In this document: positions 44,471 through 54,375 of the stretch, in pieces
How the letters are laid out: every line of letters starts with the position of its first letter
Numbering within the stretch: the stretch's first letter is position 1
NCBI RefSeq assembly: GCF_023650515.1
Contig: NZ_CP096016.1
Span: 2,661,001 to 2,725,000, forward strand
Origin: Alkalimarinus coralli
GTDB taxonomy: Bacteria > Pseudomonadota > Gammaproteobacteria > Pseudomonadales > Oleiphilaceae
Reading direction: 5' to 3'
Length of the DNA stretch: 64,000 nt
Made by a program: the position numbers and the translations under genes
The notes under the pieces: model-generated
What the model was told of the DNA's origin: nothing
The model's database searches: none
The model's input: only the letters and a program-made list of their open reading frames with translations

Positions 44471-44887
44471 TTATTTTTTAACCAGTGGTAAGCTACTGTT
44501 TTTCCATTCGCTAATACCACCCGTCATACGACATATATTTTCAAAGCCTGCCGCTTTCAGCGTTTTACCAGCCATTCCAGAGTGCTGGCCCGCCTTGTCA
44601 ACGATGACCAATTGTTTATCTTTATACTTTTCCAATTCGCTAGTACGGTCTTTTAAGCTGGCAAAAGGAATATGCAACGAACCTTTTATCCGCCCTTCAC
44701 TAAACTCTTTCTTTTCCCTTATATCAACAATAACGGCCTCATCTTTGTTCAGTAATAATGTTGCCTGCTGAGGAGAAAGCGAACGACCAGAGCGATGTTT
44801 CTCCAACAAGAAAAGCACCACCAACAGCCCTACAAAGCTTGAAGCAAGAATCCAGTGATTAATCGCAAACTCAAAAAGTCTTTCCAT
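44471..44887 (-). CDS. Membrane-anchored rhodanese-like protein without catalytic Cys
   Basis: This 138-residue protein has an N-terminal membrane helix (WILASSFVGLLVVLFLLEK) and a rhodanese domain (AVIVDIREKKEFSEGRIKGS). Where active rhodaneses have a Cys-containing loop, this one reads VIVDKAGQHSG, so the sulfur-accepting Cys is replaced by Asp. The fold, resembling YibN, seems kept for binding rather than sulfur transfer. It is the first gene of a likely minus-strand unit with grxC and secB. Confidence 0.88.
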   Translation of the reverse strand: MERLFEFAINHWILASSFVGLLVVLFLLEKHRSGRSLSPQQATLLLNKDEAVIVDIREKKEFSEGRIKGSLHIPFASLKDRTSELEKYKDKQLVIVDKAGQHSGMAGKTLKAAGFENICRMTGGISEWKNSSLPLVKK

Positions 44888-45070
44888 TATTACATCCAGT
44901 CGTTGATAGAATTAAGATTGGCGGCATTATACACGCCTCTAGCCAGTATCTAAACAACGTTTCAATTAGCTATATATCATTGTTCGCGGTAAAATCGTGC
45001 CGCGCTTCTATTCGATAGATGTCGCGTTAATACCCTGAACACCTAAATAATGCGGAATGATTGATTAACC

Positions 45071-46621
45071 ATGACTGACCAACGTACACCGACAGCTCTA
45101 ATTATCCTTGATGGCTGGGGCTATCGTGATGAAAGCGAAGCCAATGCAATCAGTAATGCAAACACCCCTTTCTGGGATCAGATCTGGAAACAAAACCCTC
45201 ATACCTTAATTAATACATCAGGCATGGCAGTAGGTCTCCCTGAGGGACAGATGGGCAACTCTGAGGTAGGTCACATGAACCTCGGAGCAGGCCGCATTGT
45301 TTATCAAAATTTTACTAGAATCACCAAAGACATAGATGACGGCGGGTTTTACAGCAATCCAGCTATTACGGGCGCAATAAATAAAGCAGTAACAGCAGGA
45401 AAAGCCGTTCACATAATGGGCTTGCTCTCGCCAGGTGGTGTCCACAGCCATGAAGACCATATCATTGCAGCGTGCGAACTGGCAGCTAAACAAGGCGCAA
45501 ACAAAATATTTGTGCATGGTTTCCTTGATGGCCGTGACATGCCACCAAGAAGCGCTGAGTCCTCAATTAACGTCATTGAAAATAAACTCAAAACACTTGG
45601 GGTTGGTCGTCTGGCCTCAATTGTTGGTCGCTATTACGCAATGGATCGCGACAACCGCTGGGATAGAATCGAAAGTGCCTACAACTTGCTGACACTCGCA
45701 GAGGCCGACTTCACATACGCTGATGGAATCTCCGCCCTGCAGGCCGCCTATGATCGTGATGAGAACGACGAGTTTGTTCAAGCATCCATTATTCAAGGCA
45801 GTGAGGACGAAAGCGCCACAATCAATGATGGCGATGCAGTGCTGTTTATGAACTTCCGGGCGGATCGGGCGAGAGAGATAACTCGATCATTTGTCGAGGG
45901 TGAAGAATTTTCGGGCTTCAGCCGAAAGAAAGTCGTCCAACTGGCCGACTTCGTTATGCTGACCGAGTATGCAGCAGATATCAATACCGCATGTGCCTAC
46001 CCACCTTCAGACTTGCCTAATACGCTTGGCGAATATATGGAAAAACAGGGACTTAGCCAACTTCGCATTGCGGAGACGGAAAAGTATGCGCATGTTACCT
46101 TTTTCTTTAGCGGAGGACGAGAAGCCCTGTTCAAGGGAGAAGACAGGGAGCTTATTCCTTCCCCAGATGTCGCAACTTACGACCTTAAGCCAGAAATGAG
46201 TGCCCCGGAACTGACCGACAAACTTGTATCAGCCATAAAAGGTGGCCAGTACGACTTAATAATTTGTAACTATGCAAATGGGGATATGGTTGGGCATACT
46301 GGCAAGTATGACGCTGCAGTCAAAGCGGCGGAGTGTCTGGACGATTGCCTTCGCAAAGTTAATGAGGCATTGCACGAGGTCGGAGGCCAGTGTCTGGTCA
46401 CTGCAGACCATGGTAACGCAGAACAGATGGTAGACCCTGTTACAGGCCAACCTCATACTGCACACACCACACTCCCCGTGCCACTGGTTTATATGGGTAA
46501 CAAGGCGATCTCATTAAGAGAGGGAGGGAAACTAAGTGACGTCGCCCCTTCCCTGCTCTCACTGATGAGCCTGGCTCAGCCGGAAGAGATGACAGGCGAA
46601 TCTCTTATTGTTAGCCAGTAA
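45071..46621 (+). CDS. gpmI: 2,3-bisphosphoglycerate-independent phosphoglycerate mutase
   Basis: This 516-residue manganese enzyme of glycolysis has [12 protein letters not shown], the Ser nucleophile in [30 protein letters not shown], and the metal sites [12 protein letters not shown] and [11 protein letters not shown]. It starts the usual gammaproteobacterial run gpmI-envC-ctpA-deacetylase. Confidence 0.97.
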   Translation: MTDQRTPTALIILDGWGYRDESEANAISNANTPFWDQIWKQNPHTLINTSGMAVGLPEGQMGNSEVGHMNLGAGRIVYQNFTRITKDIDDGGFYSNPAITGAINKAVTAGKAVHIMGLLSPGGVHSHEDHIIAACELAAKQGANKIFVHGFLDGRDMPPRSAESSINVIENKLKTLGVGRLASIVGRYYAMDRDNRWDRIESAYNLLTLAEADFTYADGISALQAAYDRDENDEFVQASIIQGSEDESATINDGDAVLFMNFRADRAREITRSFVEGEEFSGFSRKKVVQLADFVMLTEYAADINTACAYPPSDLPNTLGEYMEKQGLSQLRIAETEKYAHVTFFFSGGREALFKGEDRELIPSPDVATYDLKPEMSAPELTDKLVSAIKGGQYDLIICNYANGDMVGHTGKYDAAVKAAECLDDCLRKVNEALHEVGGQCLVTADHGNAEQMVDPVTGQPHTAHTTLPVPLVYMGNKAISLREGGKLSDVAPSLLSLMSLAQPEEMTGESLIVSQ

Positions 46622-46718
46622 TCGGACGTTACCTAGTTTGATGGTGTGGGCTTCACGGCTCACACTGAAAAACCAACACACTGATAAACCGAATAGACGA
46701 ACTATACAGCCAGCAATA

Positions 46719-47933
46719 ATGAGAAGAAGGGTCGGCACTCTGAGTTCAAAACCTAACAACCTAAACAGAACCGTTGGGAAGTGCATAATTTCTTCCGCTC
46801 TCTCACTATTACTGCTGATACTGCTATCCCCTGCCCAACTTATGGCGGCTCCAGACGAGCCTGACGTATCCCCTAAACAGCTGAAAGAACTTAAGAAAAA
46901 TATTAACAGTCTCAATGCCTGGTTGAATAAGGCGCAAGGGAAAAAAAGTGAGCTGCAAAAAGCACTGCAGAAAAGCGAGCAAGAAATCAGCCGTATCGGC
47001 AAAGACATTCATAAAATTCAGCAACAACTTAATCAGGCACAGGCAAGCCTGAAAAAGCTTCAGAAGAAAAAGAAAAAGCTCGAACTTCAACTAAAAAACC
47101 AACAATCTTACCTAAAGAAGCAAATCGTTACCGCATACTCTCTAGGAAGGCAGCCGGCCGTTAAGGTACTACTAAACCTGGAAGACCCTCAAAAAATTGA
47201 CCGCACACTTGCCTATTACGACTATTTCAATAAAGCCCGTGCGAAAGAGATAGAATCTTATCGCACGACTATTGATGAGCTTAGTGCAACCCGACTAGCA
47301 ATAGATCACCAGAATGAAACATTAATTAATGCCCGTAGTAAACTGGTTACCAGCAAAGCAGAACTTAATGAGAGTCAACGCTCCAGAAAAAGGACACTAG
47401 CAAAGCTGAACAGCTCAATTAAAGGAAAAAGCCTTGAGCTTGAAAAACTGACAAATGATCAAAAGCGCCTGGAAGAGTTACTCAAGAAGGTTGAGAAAGC
47501 AATCGCTAACCTGAAGTTGCCCGAAGACTCTAGACCATTTTCACAACTGAGGTCTAAACTTCCCTGGCCAACTCGTGGTAAAGTGACTAAATATTACAGG
47601 TCTCGTCTGGCAGGTGGAAAGTTACGCCAAAATGGCGTCATAATAGAGACCAATCCAGCAGAACAAGTCAGCGCCGTTCATTATGGGAGAGTTGTCTTTT
47701 CCGACTGGATACGAGGCTTTGGCCTAATGACGATTATCGATCATGGCGGTGGCTATATGAGCCTGTATGGCCACAACAAAAGCCTGTTAAAAGACATTGG
47801 CGACTGGGTTCATACCGGAGAGGCGATAGCTTACGCTGGCAATAGCGGAGGCCAGCAAGAAACAGGGCTGTACTTTGAAATCAGGAAAAATGGCAGGCCG
47901 CAAAACCCTTTGAAATGGTTAAAACGCAAATAA
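46719..47933 (+). CDS. envC: Murein hydrolase activator EnvC
   Basis: This protein of about 404 residues has a signal peptide (SALSLLLLILLSPAQLMAA), a long coiled coil (about 35-275, Lys/Gln/Leu-rich), and a C-terminal LytM domain (RQNGVIIETNP...GLMTIIDHGGGYMSLYGHNKS). The zinc ligands of active LytM peptidases are lost (Asn in place of the first His, LYFEIR for LHFE), as expected for an activator of amidases at the septum. The start chosen is ATG 46719. Frames open further upstream overlap gpmI and lack a signal peptide context. Confidence 0.92.
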   Translation: MRRRVGTLSSKPNNLNRTVGKCIISSALSLLLLILLSPAQLMAAPDEPDVSPKQLKELKKNINSLNAWLNKAQGKKSELQKALQKSEQEISRIGKDIHKIQQQLNQAQASLKKLQKKKKKLELQLKNQQSYLKKQIVTAYSLGRQPAVKVLLNLEDPQKIDRTLAYYDYFNKARAKEIESYRTTIDELSATRLAIDHQNETLINARSKLVTSKAELNESQRSRKRTLAKLNSSIKGKSLELEKLTNDQKRLEELLKKVEKAIANLKLPEDSRPFSQLRSKLPWPTRGKVTKYYRSRLAGGKLRQNGVIIETNPAEQVSAVHYGRVVFSDWIRGFGLMTIIDHGGGYMSLYGHNKSLLKDIGDWVHTGEAIAYAGNSGGQQETGLYFEIRKNGRPQNPLKWLKRK

Positions 47934-47961
47934 GAACACCTGAACTAACGGGAATTTATTA

Positions 47962-49434
47962 ATGACAGATATTCAGAAACACCTACGTCAGTTGAAGTCA
48001 ACCAGCGCCGCTCTAATCAGTCTACCGCTATTATGTTTACTGGCACTCCAACCGAGCTTGGCTCTGTCAGAAGAAGCAACCAGCAACACCTTGTCGAGCG
48101 AACAACATTCAGCGAATGATGTTCCTTTGCAGACAGACAAGGCGGAGGAAAATCCGCAGCGCACCGTCATAACACTGCCGGACCCGGCTAAACAATTACC
48201 CCTTGATGACCTAAGGAAGTTTACCGAAGTTTTTGATCGCATAAAGAAAACCTATGTCGAAGAAGTAGACGACACCACCCTGCTAAACAATGCGATTAAA
48301 GGAATGCTATCTGGCCTGGATCCCCATTCAGCCTATCTTGAACCCTCTGCATTTGAAGACCTCCAAGAAAGCACTTCCGGGCAATTTGGAGGGCTCGGGA
48401 TTGAAGTGGGGCAAGAGAACGGTTTTGTTAAGGTGATCGCGCCTATAGATGATACTCCGGCACAAAAAGCAGGTGTTGAAGCAGGTGATTTGATCATCAA
48501 GCTGGACGACACGCCTGTAAAGGGCATGTCTCTGGATGAGGCCGTAAAGCTTATGCGTGGCGAACCGGGCTCCCCCATTGTTCTAACAATTGCCAGGGAA
48601 AGCGAAAGTGGCCCTATTGAAATAACCATTATCCGAGACGTTATCAAAGTCACCAGTGTAAAAACACGTTTGCTTGAACCAGGGTATGGCTACCTGAGAA
48701 TCACACAGTTTCAGGCACAAACGGGTGAGGATTTCAGCAAAGGTTTAGAAAAGTTAAAAGCCGAAAATAAAGGCGAACTTAACGGGCTAATACTCGACCT
48801 GAGAAACAACCCTGGTGGTGTTTTACAGGCGGCCGTTGCCGTATCAGACAGCCTTCTTGAAGAAGGGTTAATTGTATATACCGAAGGACGCATCAAAAGT
48901 TCTCAATTACGGTTTAGTGCAACACCGGGTGACGAGCTTAACGGAAAGCCTGTAATCGTGCTCATTAATGGCGGTTCAGCGTCAGCTTCAGAGATTGTTT
49001 CCGGCGCTCTTCAAGATCAGGGCCGTGCAATCATAATGGGGACAGAGAGTTTTGGTAAAGGCTCTGTTCAAACCGTTATGCAGCTTAATGAAGAAAATGG
49101 CTTGAAGCTCACTACCGCTCGTTACTACACGCCTAACGGCCGCTCAATTCAAGCATTAGGTATTGTGCCAGATATCGAAGTTAAACGAGCCAAACTCACT
49201 GAACTTCAATCGCAAGAGTTCTTTAAAGAAGCTGATTTGGCAGGCCACTTAAGCAATGGCAAGACAGAAAAAAGTGATAGCGACAAAGCCGTTGAAGGCG
49301 GCGAAAGCAGTGACGGAGATGATTCCTCTTCAAACGACCCTTCAACGATTCTTGAACGAGACTTCCAGCTTCGAGAGGCCATCAATTTACTTAAAGGTCT
49401 TACCATCCTGAGTAAGCGTGCTGACGAGAACTAA
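47962..49434 (+). CDS. ctpA: C-terminal processing peptidase, S41 family
   Basis: This 490-residue periplasmic protease has a signal region (LISLPLLCLLALQPSLALS), a PDZ domain (GGLGIEVGQENGFVKVIAP) and the Ser/Lys dyad in NGGSASASEIVSGAL and GTESFGKGSVQTV. The C-terminal tail is Ser/Asp-rich (GGESSDGDDSSSND). It lies between envC and the deacetylase gene in the standard cell-envelope run. Confidence 0.94.
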   Translation: MTDIQKHLRQLKSTSAALISLPLLCLLALQPSLALSEEATSNTLSSEQHSANDVPLQTDKAEENPQRTVITLPDPAKQLPLDDLRKFTEVFDRIKKTYVEEVDDTTLLNNAIKGMLSGLDPHSAYLEPSAFEDLQESTSGQFGGLGIEVGQENGFVKVIAPIDDTPAQKAGVEAGDLIIKLDDTPVKGMSLDEAVKLMRGEPGSPIVLTIARESESGPIEITIIRDVIKVTSVKTRLLEPGYGYLRITQFQAQTGEDFSKGLEKLKAENKGELNGLILDLRNNPGGVLQAAVAVSDSLLEEGLIVYTEGRIKSSQLRFSATPGDELNGKPVIVLINGGSASASEIVSGALQDQGRAIIMGTESFGKGSVQTVMQLNEENGLKLTTARYYTPNGRSIQALGIVPDIEVKRAKLTELQSQEFFKEADLAGHLSNGKTEKSDSDKAVEGGESSDGDDSSSNDPSTILERDFQLREAINLLKGLTILSKRADEN

Positions 49435-50323
49435 AGCCGGGATGACCTGCTTGTCTGATAAAACAATCAGCACACAAAAGGCTTTCAACAACCTGAAAGC
49501 CTTGTTGCTCTCATTATTATTTGTAACGGCAAGCGCATCAGCTGAGTCAGTCAATCAGCCCACAATTGCCATTATTATTGATGACATGGGTAACCACCTC
49601 AAAACGGGCCGGCAACTGATCAACCTTCCCTACCCGCTTACACTGGCATTTCTGCCACACAGAAAGCACACATCGGACTTAGCCCAAAGCGCGCATAGCC
49701 ATAACAAAGAGATTATGCTGCACATGCCCATGGCAAACACCTCCGGCCTGGAGTTGGGGGCGGGAGGCCTGACGGTTGATATGACAAAGCCGAACCTAAC
49801 CAAAACCCTGCGACAAGCTATTCGATCGATACCTTACATTCAGGGTATAAATAACCATATGGGAAGTGCACTCACGCAACGAAGAGAAGAGATGCGGTGG
49901 GTTATGGAAGAACTCTACAACTACCCTCTTTACTTTGTAGATAGCAGGACCATTGCGGCATCAGTTGCTGCCAATACCGCTCAACAGTACCAAATTCCGA
50001 GCTTAAGCAGAGATGTTTTTTTGGATCATTGGCAAACTCGCAAGTCTGTCCACATGCAGTTTAGCAAACTGATCAAAGTAGCCAAAGAAAAGGGAACCGC
50101 TATCGCAATCGGCCACCCTCACCAAGTCACGGCTGACTACCTCACCTGGGCTCTTCCCAGGCTCGATCAACAAGGAATAAGAATCGCAACCGTTAGTGGC
50201 CTCTGGACAATCAGAAATAACGGAAACCAAATGTTCAGCCAGCGAAAACAGGCCTTACCGAATACCGTGGCTGCAACGAATAAAACAACCAATAAAAAAC
50301 TAAAAACAGCTCATAAGTTATAG
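49418..50323 (+). CDS. Divergent polysaccharide deacetylase family protein
   Basis: This protein of about 301 residues has a signal region (LKALLLSLLFVTASASA) and a fold beginning TIAIIIDDMGNHLKTGRQLI. It continues with LPHRKHTSDLAQ, MLHMPMAN, GINNHMGSALT and AIAIGHPHQVT, the pattern of the YibQ-like divergent deacetylases. The GTG at 49418 overlaps ctpA by 17 bases, and ATG at 49442 is an alternative start. Members lack assayed activity, and neighbours suggest envelope work. Confidence 0.85.
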   Translation: MLTRTKAGMTCLSDKTISTQKAFNNLKALLLSLLFVTASASAESVNQPTIAIIIDDMGNHLKTGRQLINLPYPLTLAFLPHRKHTSDLAQSAHSHNKEIMLHMPMANTSGLELGAGGLTVDMTKPNLTKTLRQAIRSIPYIQGINNHMGSALTQRREEMRWVMEELYNYPLYFVDSRTIAASVAANTAQQYQIPSLSRDVFLDHWQTRKSVHMQFSKLIKVAKEKGTAIAIGHPHQVTADYLTWALPRLDQQGIRIATVSGLWTIRNNGNQMFSQRKQALPNTVAATNKTTNKKLKTAHKL

Positions 50324-50436
50324 CAACATAAATGAAAAAAATCGCACCAACTCATTGGTTAGATTAAGATTTCACTCCTATACTTTTTTAGTATTCTACG
50401 CCTCGAAATATTTATTCAGCATGACTTCAACAAGAG

Positions 50437-51264
50437 ATGACTATGAGCGGACAGAACATCGACTCACTATTCAAAGATGACCAAATTTCCGTTATCACTT
50501 TCTCTACACGAGAGGCTACCTTTGCTATCCCCCTCGAGCAGGTAAAGTACATAGAAAAAGACGTTAAGCGTAATATAAAGGTTGGCAAACTCGACCGCTT
50601 CAATCATGAAGTAATCACTTATCAAAACAATGCAGTGCCATTGTTTGATTTCAGCATACTAACTGGAAGCCGCTCTCAGTTTGAAGAAAATCAAGAACTA
50701 ATCGCCATGCTTAACGAACGAGAGAAAGAGCATAAAGACTGGATGGATGCTTTGGAAAACGCCATCAAAAACGACGCCTCATTTAACAAAGCAATTGATC
50801 ATAACGAGTGTGCATTTGGTGTTTGGTACAATCAATTCACCACCAATGATAGCGATTTGAAAGAAGTATTAGATAAATTTTATGAACCGCACAAGCGCAT
50901 TCATAAGCTTGCGGAATCACTGCTAACGTCAGCCAAAGAAGATAAAACACATGCGCTGGGCAGGCTGGAGAAAGAGCGACACACAACCTTAGCTGAACTA
51001 CTTAGGTTATTCGAAACCGCTCGAGAGCGAATACGAAACAGCGACCGCCCCATTATTGTTTTTGTAGAACAAAACAATAGCGCGATAGGTGCCCTAAGGT
51101 TAGATAATATTCAGGACATCGAATCTTTTTCGCTCAAAGACTTTTCCAGAGATACGTCTACAGAAGGCATTATGAAGAGAAATGAAACAGACTTTGTCAT
51201 TGAAGGGTTTCTTAGACGTGGCGATTCAGCCCCGTGTATGCTGATCAACTGTCAGCCTGCCTAA
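50437..51264 (+). CDS. CheW-like protein with inserted CZB (zinc-binding) domain
   Basis: In this 275-residue protein, residues 15-80 look like the first half of a CheW domain (FSTREATFAIPLEQVKYIEK, VPLFDFSIL). Residues 90-185 form a CZB domain with the zinc pattern H (REKEHKDWMD), C (NECAFGVWYNQF) and His pair (YEPHKRIHKLAE). Residues 205-275 complete the CheW fold (IIVFVEQNNSAIGALRLDNI...FLRRGD). CZB domains sense zinc or hypochlorite-type oxidation and usually follow receptors or diguanylate cyclases. Being nested inside CheW would let zinc or redox state modulate coupling of receptors to CheA. No chemotaxis genes are adjacent. Confidence 0.8.
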   Translation: MTMSGQNIDSLFKDDQISVITFSTREATFAIPLEQVKYIEKDVKRNIKVGKLDRFNHEVITYQNNAVPLFDFSILTGSRSQFEENQELIAMLNEREKEHKDWMDALENAIKNDASFNKAIDHNECAFGVWYNQFTTNDSDLKEVLDKFYEPHKRIHKLAESLLTSAKEDKTHALGRLEKERHTTLAELLRLFETARERIRNSDRPIIVFVEQNNSAIGALRLDNIQDIESFSLKDFSRDTSTEGIMKRNETDFVIEGFLRRGDSAPCMLINCQPA

Positions 51265-51337
51265 TAGCTGCGCTTTAAAACCAATAAAGCAGCCTACTTT
51301 TCAGAATAATAAAAGCAGGCGTTGGCAGCACGGCGAG

Positions 51338-52111
51338 TTAGTTTCGGACTTCTATTCCTTGATCCGCCATAAACTCTTTAGCTTCAGGAATAGTATGTTG
51401 TCCAAAGTGGAATATGCTGGCGGCCAAAACCGCATCGGCCCCTCCCTCTATTACACCATCGACAAGATGCTGAAGATTACCGACACCACCGGATGCGATC
51501 ACAGGGATAGAAACCGCATCACTAATGGCACGAGTAACACCTAGATCAAAACCTTTTTTCATGCCGTCCTGATCCATGCTCGTCAACAATATTTCACCGG
51601 CCCCATAAGCAGCCATTTTCTTGGCCCACTCAACAGCATCAAGCCCTGTGGGTTTTCGGCCGCCATGAGTAAAGATCTCCCAACGGCATTCCTCATCTGG
51701 CCCGCTTACCTTCTTGGCATCAATCGCTACGACAATACATTGGCTACCAAAACGCTCTGACGCTTCTTTAACAAACTCGGGGTTAAAAACAGCAGCGGTA
51801 TTTATACTCACTTTATCAGCCCCGGCATTGAGCATTTTTCGGATGTCGTCAACCGTACGTATTCCCCCGCCAACAGTTAAAGGAATAAATACTTCACTGG
51901 CCATTTTCTCGACAGTATGAACCATCGTTTCTCGATCATCAGAACTGGCGGTTATATCTAAAAACGTTATCTCATCCGCGCCCTGCTCGTCATACTTTCG
52001 CGCTACCTCTACAGGGTCACCTGCATCCCGGATATCAACAAATTGAACGCCTTTTACTACTCGTCCATTATCAACATCAAGACAAGGAATAATTCGTTTC
52101 GCAAGACCCAT
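51338..52111 (-). CDS. hisF: Imidazole glycerol phosphate synthase, cyclase subunit
   Basis: This 257-residue TIM-barrel has [20 protein letters not shown] (first catalytic Asp), VVAIDAKK (second), [14 protein letters not shown], and [15 protein letters not shown]. It forms ImGP and AICAR from PRFAR with ammonia from HisH, encoded 136 bases upstream in the same run. The position normally held by hisA, between hisH and hisF, is empty. Confidence 0.97.
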   Translation of the reverse strand: MGLAKRIIPCLDVDNGRVVKGVQFVDIRDAGDPVEVARKYDEQGADEITFLDITASSDDRETMVHTVEKMASEVFIPLTVGGGIRTVDDIRKMLNAGADKVSINTAAVFNPEFVKEASERFGSQCIVVAIDAKKVSGPDEECRWEIFTHGGRKPTGLDAVEWAKKMAAYGAGEILLTSMDQDGMKKGFDLGVTRAISDAVSIPVIASGGVGNLQHLVDGVIEGGADAVLAASIFHFGQHTIPEAKEFMADQGIEVRN

Positions 52112-52247
52112 ATTAACTTAACCTCAAATACCCATTACTTAAGCGTTAGCCGGATATGCCGAGTACACTGGTACTCTTTCAAGTCGATAACAGAATAATT
52201 AAGCCTAACAGTCATCAACCAAATAATATTGAAATGGCGCCTTTAAC

Positions 52248-52889
52248 CTAAACCTGACCATTCCACTGAACAAAGTTTTTCAATAAAGCCAAGCCTGAAT
52301 GCTGACTCTTTTCCGGATGAAATTGAACAGCAAAAACATTTTCATGCCCTACTGCCGCATCAATTGATTTACCATAATGAGAGCGCCCCATGACATAGCC
52401 AGTTTCTTCCATCTCCACATAAAAACTGTGTACAAAGTAGAACCGTTCTCCATCATCAATACCCTGCCAAAGCGGATGAATTTGAGTCTGACTAACCCTG
52501 TTCCACCCCATATGCGGAACTTTAAACTTAAGTCCGTTTTCTGTCAGCGGATCACCAAAAAACTTAACCTTGCCTGGTAAAAGCCCAATACAGTCAACAC
52601 CTGCATTTTCTTCACTATGCTGCATTAACGCTTGCATACCTACGCATATGCCAAGAAAAGGACGATCCCGGGATACTTCACGTACCAGAGTGTCTACACC
52701 TAAGCGCTGAATTTCGGCCATGCAATCTCGTATGGCCCCTACTCCAGGAAGAACCACTCGGTCTGCCTCACGAATCAGAGACGCATCAGAGGTAACAAGC
52801 ACTTTGGCATTGGGGGCTACATGCTCTATTGCTTTTGATACAGAGTGAAGGTTCCCCATACCATAATCGATTACTGCAACCGTATTCAT
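52248..52889 (-). CDS. hisH: Imidazole glycerol phosphate synthase, glutaminase subunit
   Basis: This 213-residue class I glutamine amidotransferase has [14 protein letters not shown], the nucleophile Cys in [11 protein letters not shown], and the His/Glu pair in [12 protein letters not shown]. It sits 15 bases after hisB and supplies ammonia to HisF. Confidence 0.97.
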   Translation of the reverse strand: MNTVAVIDYGMGNLHSVSKAIEHVAPNAKVLVTSDASLIREADRVVLPGVGAIRDCMAEIQRLGVDTLVREVSRDRPFLGICVGMQALMQHSEENAGVDCIGLLPGKVKFFGDPLTENGLKFKVPHMGWNRVSQTQIHPLWQGIDDGERFYFVHSFYVEMEETGYVMGRSHYGKSIDAAVGHENVFAVQFHPEKSQHSGLALLKNFVQWNGQV

Positions 52890-52904
52890 TTAACTCACTC
52901 TTAC

Positions 52905-53498
52905 TTAAAGACAGCCTTTGGTTGAGGGCATTATTCCTGTCATACGTTCATCAAGCTCAATAGCCATACGAAGCGCGCGTCCAAATGCTTTGAACACTGT
53001 TTCAATCTGGTGATGCGTATTTTTTCCTCGTAAGTTGTCAATATGTAAAGTCACTTGCGCATGATTCACAAAGCCTTGAAAAAACTCCTGGAAAAGATCA
53101 ACGTCGAAGCCGCCCACAGATGCCCGAGTGTAAGGAACATTCATTTCCAGACCTGGTCGTCCAGAGAAGTCCAGCACAACACGTGAAAGCGCTTCATCCA
53201 GTGGAACATAAGCGTGGCCATAGCGGCGGATTCCCTTTTTATCACCTATTGCTTTGTTTACAGCCTGTCCTAGCGTAATGCCTAAGTCTTCTGCTGTATG
53301 GTGATCATCAATCTCAAGATCGCCAGTCGCTTTAAGATCCATATCTATCAGACCGTGGCGGGCGATCTGGTCAAGCATATGCTCAAGAAATGGTAAACCG
53401 GTATCCATACTGACCTGTCCGGTGCCATCTAAATTTACTTCAACGGTAATCTGGGTTTCCAGCGTATTTCGTTCTACTCGGGCCTTACGCTCAGCCAT
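52905..53498 (-). CDS. hisB: Imidazoleglycerol-phosphate dehydratase
   Basis: This 197-residue manganese enzyme has both metal-binding histidine repeats, [10 protein letters not shown] and the later [18 protein letters not shown] type segment, and the ends ERNTLETQI and IMPSTKGCL. It is a stand-alone dehydratase (no phosphatase fusion). ATG 53498 has GTGGAGAG upstream, so the four-codon upstream extension is not used. It is the first gene of the hisB-hisH-hisF run. Confidence 0.96.
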   Translation of the reverse strand: MAERKARVERNTLETQITVEVNLDGTGQVSMDTGLPFLEHMLDQIARHGLIDMDLKATGDLEIDDHHTAEDLGITLGQAVNKAIGDKKGIRRYGHAYVPLDEALSRVVLDFSGRPGLEMNVPYTRASVGGFDVDLFQEFFQGFVNHAQVTLHIDNLRGKNTHHQIETVFKAFGRALRMAIELDERMTGIMPSTKGCL

Positions 53499-53711
53499 TT
53501 GGCTCTCCACATAAACTTACATATTGTCAACCTGGCTCGCCGGATGTTTGTTCCCACAGAGCAAGCGAGGAAGGCGTTTTGAAAACCGACATTATAGCGT
53601 TTTTATCGCGTCATATCCTAATCAATTTTCTTTCACATGAAGACAGCTGGCATACTGAGAGATAACGAGGGGGGATTGAGGTAGTGCATCGCACTACCTG
53701 AGGGCAGCCTG

Positions 53712-54176
53712 TTAGCTGGAGAACTCAGCTTTCAGGTTGTTAGTATAGGTATCGATAAGGGAGTTAAACTCATGCTTCACAACAGGGCTAATAGCCAACT
53801 TCAAAAGGCTAGGCAATGGCAACGTCATTTTTGCCTCCGTAGTGAAGGTTAGATGAGTCCCCTCTTCTACAGGCACTATTTTCCAGTTGCCTGAAACCAA
53901 GCCATTCCCTTCTCCTTTGACCGGCTTCCAGACAATGCTTCCAGTCTCTTTATCGCTTTCATAATGACACGCATAAACTGATTGCAGGGCATGCTTATCA
54001 ACTCCGATCTTTTCCATCTCCCAGCGATAGGTGTTGTTACCCAAATCGACCAGCTGGTCAACTTTTGGGAAGTGGCTACCTGACGCAGGAACGTCTGATA
54101 ACAAGTCAAAAACTTTATCAAAACTTGCTGGTACGACGAAATCACGATTTATTTCTATAGTAATGTTGATCGCCAC
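53712..54176 (-). CDS. SRPBCC (START-like) superfamily protein
   Basis: This 154-residue protein starts IEINRDFVVPASFDKVFDLLSDVPASGSHF (in two parts), typical of polyketide cyclase/coenzyme Q-binding-like SRPBCC proteins. It ends in a long helix (LLKLAISPVVKHEFNSLIDTY). GTG at 54176 has AGGAG 6 bases upstream. The ligand is unknown. It is monocistronic and divergent from asmA. Confidence 0.82.
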   Translation of the reverse strand: MAINITIEINRDFVVPASFDKVFDLLSDVPASGSHFPKVDQLVDLGNNTYRWEMEKIGVDKHALQSVYACHYESDKETGSIVWKPVKGEGNGLVSGNWKIVPVEEGTHLTFTTEAKMTLPLPSLLKLAISPVVKHEFNSLIDTYTNNLKAEFSS

Positions 54177-54375
54177 TGGAAACTCCTAAGCTTTTATTAA
54201 ATACAACTTTTCCAAATCATCTTTCCGTATCTTAGCCAGATAACCAACAAAATACCAACAGCTTTTTATTGTTCAAATGAGTCCCTAAACGATTGAATTA
54301 CATCTAAGGAATGAAGGCTCATTGTGCTAAAATGCAATTAACTTACATGACTCATGATGAAAAGGACTCCGAAAC

